Shown here in pieces: positions 9,587 through 12,328 of a stretch of 12,328 bases of DNA; the first letter of the stretch is position 1, and every line of letters begins with the position of its first letter. The notes beneath the pieces were generated by a model. The model was not told the origin of the DNA and did not search any database. It saw only the letters and a list, made by a program, of their open reading frames with translations. Source of the stretch: Paracoccaceae bacterium (GTDB lineage: Bacteria; Pseudomonadota; Alphaproteobacteria; Rhodobacterales; Rhodobacteraceae); assembly GCA_007131945.1 (NCBI GenBank), contig SLPP01000370.1, positions 1 to 12,328 of the forward strand. Reading direction: 5' to 3'. The translations under genes and the position numbers were made by a program.

Positions 9587-10914
9587 GCCGCAACCTCCTT
9601 CCTGCGGGTGCCCGAGCGCTTCTGCTCGACCATCTGGAAATAGCTTTCGAGCCGGTTCTTGACGTTGGCCGGCGAGAAGTAGCGCGGATCGACGAGGTCG
9701 GTCTCGATGAAGGCCGCGGGCTTGCCGGTGCGGCGCTCGACCTCGCGCATGATCAGAAGCTGGCCCGCCGAGAAGCTGTTGCAGCTCTTGATCGAGTTGA
9801 TCAGCAGCCCGTCGGCCTCGTATTCCTCGATGTAGTCGCAGAGCATGTCGACGCGCATCGGCAGCGAGCGGTTGGTGTAGACGCCGAGGCAGTATTCGGC
9901 GAGCGTCTCGAGCGGGCGGTCGGGGTCGTGGCGGAAGCCAAAGTCGTAGGTGCCGCCGACCTTGGAGTAGGACGAGGCGACGACCACCGCGCCCTCGTCG
10001 TAGAACATCTTCCAGAACTGGCGGAAGCTCGTGTAGTTGGGCGGCCCCTCGACCACGAGGCGGTAGCGCTGGTCCTGCATCGGGCCCTCGGGCGTGACCG
10101 GGCCCTCGCCCTTCGCGATCCGCTCCTCGACCTCGGAGCGCAGGAACTGGTAGTACTGGATCGCGTCGTCGGTGCCGCGGAAGGCGCCGAAGATCGGCCC
10201 GATATAGTAGATGCCGCCGAAAAAGGCGTCGATCGGCGAGGGCTTGTGCCGGGCGCTCTTCAGCACGGCGACCAGGTCATCCTCGGCCTCGGCCGATTTC
10301 TTCAGGTATTCGCGCAGCCGGTCGATGTCGAACTTGACGCCGCTCACCTCCTCGAGCTTGGGGATCACGCTCTCCTTCAGCTGACGCACCATGTACTGCA
10401 CCATGTTCGGCGTGATCTTGCCGTCGCCCTGGTAGGGTGTGTGCAGCATGATGGTCGGGCACTTGTACTGCTCGCGCAGCAGTTCGAACCACTTCAGGAA
10501 GGTGAAGCAGCCGGTATAGGAGAGAAGCAGCACGTCGGGGTCGGGCATCTTGCGCCCGTTGGGGCCGATGTTGCCCTTCGCCATCATGCCGATGTCGGAT
10601 TTCACATAGGTGCAGACATCGTCGGAATGGCCCTGCTTCTCGGCCTCGAGCACATAGGCGCCCGACTTGCGGCGCAGGCCGGACTGGATGGCGTTGACCT
10701 CGGGCAGATTGTTGATGAGATCGAAGCACATGACCAGTTCGTTGAGGTTGCCCGGCACGAAGGTCGAGCAGACCTTGGCGCCGGTCTCGGGCGCGTCGGC
10801 GAGCCGGTCGTAATGGGCGGCCATCATCGCCTTCTGCTTGAGCATCGAGGCGTCCTTTTCGGCCTCGGCGATCGGCGGCTTGGCGGGGCTCGGTCTGGCG
10901 GTTGGCTGGGTCAT
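9583..10914 (-). CDS. bcrB: benzoyl-CoA reductase subunit B (BcrB/BadE)
   Basis: This 443-residue subunit of the HgdB-like reductase module works with BcrC to bind benzoyl-CoA and receive electrons through [4Fe-4S] clusters. After a proline/alanine-rich start (about 20 residues) comes the typical [13 protein letters not shown] and [12 protein letters not shown]. Conserved cysteines include C101 ([12 protein letters not shown]), C136 ([12 protein letters not shown]) and C378 ([13 protein letters not shown]); the TGCFTF and KSCNSFSAG blocks are strong family markers. The ATG at 10914 overlaps the bcrC stop as ATGA, with GGAG six bases upstream. An in-frame alternative at 10926 adds only four residues and lies inside bcrC. 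Length agrees with BcrB/BadE (about 435-445). Which cysteines bind which cluster cannot be settled from sequence alone. Confidence 0.96.
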   Translation of the reverse strand: MTQPTARPSPAKPPIAEAEKDASMLKQKAMMAAHYDRLADAPETGAKVCSTFVPGNLNELVMCFDLINNLPEVNAIQSGLRRKSGAYVLEAEKQGHSDDVCTYVKSDIGMMAKGNIGPNGRKMPDPDVLLLSYTGCFTFLKWFELLREQYKCPTIMLHTPYQGDGKITPNMVQYMVRQLKESVIPKLEEVSGVKFDIDRLREYLKKSAEAEDDLVAVLKSARHKPSPIDAFFGGIYYIGPIFGAFRGTDDAIQYYQFLRSEVEERIAKGEGPVTPEGPMQDQRYRLVVEGPPNYTSFRQFWKMFYDEGAVVVASSYSKVGGTYDFGFRHDPDRPLETLAEYCLGVYTNRSLPMRVDMLCDYIEEYEADGLLINSIKSCNSFSAGQLLIMREVERRTGKPAAFIETDLVDPRYFSPANVKNRLESYFQMVEQKRSGTRRKEVAA

Positions 10915-12125
10915 GCGCCGCTCCACAGTTTGATGGCGTCGGAAAAGGTGCCGGCCTGCTCGCGGATGGGCTGCATCTGGCCGGAATTCTCAGCGTATTT
11001 GAAGGCGATGAAGGGGATGTCGGCGTCGCGCAGGACGTTCTGCAGCATCGGCCGTTCCAGCAGCGCCGGGTCGCAGAAGCTGGGCGCGGCGAAGATCACG
11101 CCGTCGGCACCCGAGCGCTTGACCGCCGCGATCAGGTATTTCCCCTTCTCCGCCTGGTCGGGCTCGTATTTCGACGAGGTGCTTTCCGAATGGTGCAGGA
11201 AGGCGGCGGCGAGGTTCGCCAGCGGGTCGCCGTCGGTGGGGACGTCGTCAATCAGCCAGCGGGTGACCAGAAGCAGGTCGTCATCGACCACGTAGCAGCC
11301 GGCGAGTTCCAGCGACTTGATCAGGTTCAGGGGCGGCTGTTCGCAGAACATCCCCGAGAGGACGACGCGCGAGTTGTCGCGCAGGCTGCGATCCTCGGCC
11401 GCCTCGGCCGCGGCGATGTAGCCGCGCAGCATCTCGCTGTGCTCCTCGACCGGCAGGACAAGGCCGGCGCGCAGGATCAGGAAGATCTCGGGCGCCGGCG
11501 CCTTCCACGGCACCTTCGCGCGCAGCGCGTAGAGGTCACGCACCAGCCGGCGGTTCTCGTTGTAGACCGCGATCGAGTTGTTCAGCGCCTCGTCGGTGAT
11601 CTTCGTGCCGGTGACGCGTTCGAGATCCTCGCGCAACTCGGCGAGTTCGGCGATGTAGTAGTTGCCGCCGACCGCGTCCTCGTAGTTTTGTGGAACGTCG
11701 AAATAGCGGCTGTAGACATGCGGAAACATGATCTTCCACATCCCCGAGAGGTTGCGGATCACGTCGCAGATCGAGGGAAAGAGCATCCCGTCGACGAAGT
11801 CGAGCCTTCCGCTGACGCCGAGTTCGATGGTCGAGCGCGGGATGCGGCAGATGTAGCTCTGGTAATAGGCGTCACCGTGGATCACCTCGATCGCGTCGCC
11901 GCCGCCGACGATGCCGAGCGGCAGGGCGTTGGCGGCGTGGATCAGTTCGCGCGGGACATAGATCGGCAGGTAGCCGACGACCTTGCGGCCGGGCTCGGCC
12001 TCCTTCCAGCGGCGCGCCTCGCCGAAGTTCAGATCGTCGAAGATCGCCTGGGCGCGGGCGACGAGGGCGTCGCGATAGGCGGCCGGGTCGCCGTTCGGGG
12101 CGGGTTTTCTGGCGGGCGTCGTCAT
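10911..12125 (-). CDS. bcrC: benzoyl-CoA reductase subunit C (BcrC/BadD)
   Basis: This 404-residue second HgdB-like subunit of the reductase module belongs to the 2-hydroxyglutaryl-CoA dehydratase subunit family. Family markers are VVGYLPIYVPRELIHAANALP (about 49-69), QSYICRIPRS with C93, and LFPSICDVIRNLSG with C120. Further on are NYYIAEL, LSGMFCEQPP and APSFCDPALLERPML with C351. C93, C120 and C351 are the likely cluster ligands by family pattern. The N-terminal dozen residues are low complexity. The ATG at 12125 overlaps the hydratase stop as ATGA, with GGGAG five bases upstream. A GTG four codons earlier was rejected because it would remove this spacing. With BcrB it forms the site where benzoyl-CoA is reduced to the cyclic 1,5-diene. 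The product is slightly longer than Thauera BcrC (about 386). Confidence 0.96.
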   Translation of the reverse strand: MTTPARKPAPNGDPAAYRDALVARAQAIFDDLNFGEARRWKEAEPGRKVVGYLPIYVPRELIHAANALPLGIVGGGDAIEVIHGDAYYQSYICRIPRSTIELGVSGRLDFVDGMLFPSICDVIRNLSGMWKIMFPHVYSRYFDVPQNYEDAVGGNYYIAELAELREDLERVTGTKITDEALNNSIAVYNENRRLVRDLYALRAKVPWKAPAPEIFLILRAGLVLPVEEHSEMLRGYIAAAEAAEDRSLRDNSRVVLSGMFCEQPPLNLIKSLELAGCYVVDDDLLLVTRWLIDDVPTDGDPLANLAAAFLHHSESTSSKYEPDQAEKGKYLIAAVKRSGADGVIFAAPSFCDPALLERPMLQNVLRDADIPFIAFKYAENSGQMQPIREQAGTFSDAIKLWSGA

Positions 12126-12328
12126 GCGTGCTCCCACTTGGCTTCGCGGCGCGCCAGAAAGGCGTTGAGCCCCTCCACCGCGTCCTTCGTTGACATCAGG
12201 TCGTCGAGATACTGGCGTTCCACCGCGTCGAGACGGGCGGCCATGCGGGCGGCAAACTCGGCGCGGGCGGCGCGCACCGCGTGGCGCAGCGCGGCGGCGC
12301 TTTTCGGCAGCAGATGCGCTTCGACCCA
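12122..12328 (-). CDS. dch: enoyl-CoA hydratase-family protein, C-terminal 68 residues; probably cyclohexa-1,5-diene-1-carbonyl-CoA hydratase
   Basis: Only the 3' end is in the window; the gene continues past the right edge. I translated it by hand from the minus strand. It ends with LDAVERQYLDDLMSTKDAVEGLNAFLARREAKWEHA (in two pieces: LDAVERQYLDDLMSTKDAV, about residues 34-52 of the fragment, then EGLNAFLARREAKWEHA). This is the typical C-terminal trimerisation helix of crotonase/enoyl-CoA hydratase proteins, with the E-x-x-Y-x-x-x-L-M-x-T-x-D-A-x-E-G pattern. The preceding helix (LRHAVRAARAEFAARM) also fits. Its TGA overlaps the bcrC ATG. In Thauera the dienoyl-CoA hydratase gene dch sits directly before bcrC, and its product hydrates the diene made by the reductase. 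The crotonase family call is firm. The dch identity is inferred from position, since the catalytic region is outside the window. Confidence 0.8.
   Translation of the reverse strand, partial: WVEAHLLPKSAAALRHAVRAARAEFAARMAARLDAVERQYLDDLMSTKDAVEGLNAFLARREAKWEHA

Noticed and set aside
8285..9643. 452-codon plus-strand frame antisense to bcrA
   Set aside because: Antisense shadow: bcrA has clear ATPase and cysteine motifs, a ribosome site and ATGA overlaps.
9928..11295. 455-codon plus-strand frame antisense to bcrB and bcrC
   Set aside because: It crosses a gene junction in the opposite direction and lacks motifs; the reductase subunits explain the coding signal.

Overview
The window is a high-GC (clearly well above 60% by eye) alphaproteobacterial chromosome segment, most likely from Rhodobacterales or a near relative. 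This rests on the short-P3 RNase P RNA, the adrenodoxin-type [2Fe-2S] ferredoxin, the HdaA-type DnaA regulator next to ppk, and codon use strongly biased to G/C in third positions. The organism call is inference, because no species-diagnostic marker is complete in the window.

Region 1 (about 1-5322) is ordinary core genome. The 5' half of the RNase P RNA gene (rnpB) runs off the left edge on the minus strand, directly behind riboflavin synthase (ribE, minus). Divergent from ribE is a plus-strand row: [2Fe-2S] ferredoxin, AI-2E-family permease, hdaA (regulatory inactivation of DnaA) and ppk (polyphosphate kinase 1). These genes are tightly packed or overlapping.

Region 2 (5323-5472) is a 150-base convergent gap. 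It holds a perfect 22-base palindrome, an AT-richer stretch and a GC-rich hairpin. The exopolyphosphatase gene that commonly follows ppk is not there, so this gap may mark the edge of an inserted block.

Region 3 (5473-12328, all minus) is the distal part of an anaerobic aromatic-degradation operon. In transcription order it reads: the 3' end of a dienoyl-CoA hydratase gene (dch-like), bcrC, bcrB, bcrA, bcrD (all four subunits of an ATP-dependent class I benzoyl-CoA reductase), a 2[4Fe-4S] ferredoxin, a hemerythrin-like di-iron protein and two paralogous GNAT acetyltransferases. The ferredoxin would deliver electrons to BcrA/BcrD, which hydrolyse ATP to drive them into BcrB/BcrC. There benzoyl-CoA is reduced to cyclohexa-1,5-diene-1-carbonyl-CoA, which the dch product then hydrates. 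The five cistrons dch-bcrC-bcrB-bcrA-bcrD are joined by four identical ATGA stop/start overlaps, as expected for a stoichiometric complex.

The least understood part is the promoter-distal module: hemerythrin plus two related GNATs. It has no textbook role in the pathway and could serve oxygen protection and acetylation control of this oxygen-sensitive system. The operon's own promoter and the rest of the pathway (CoA ligase, had, oah, regulator) would lie beyond the right edge.
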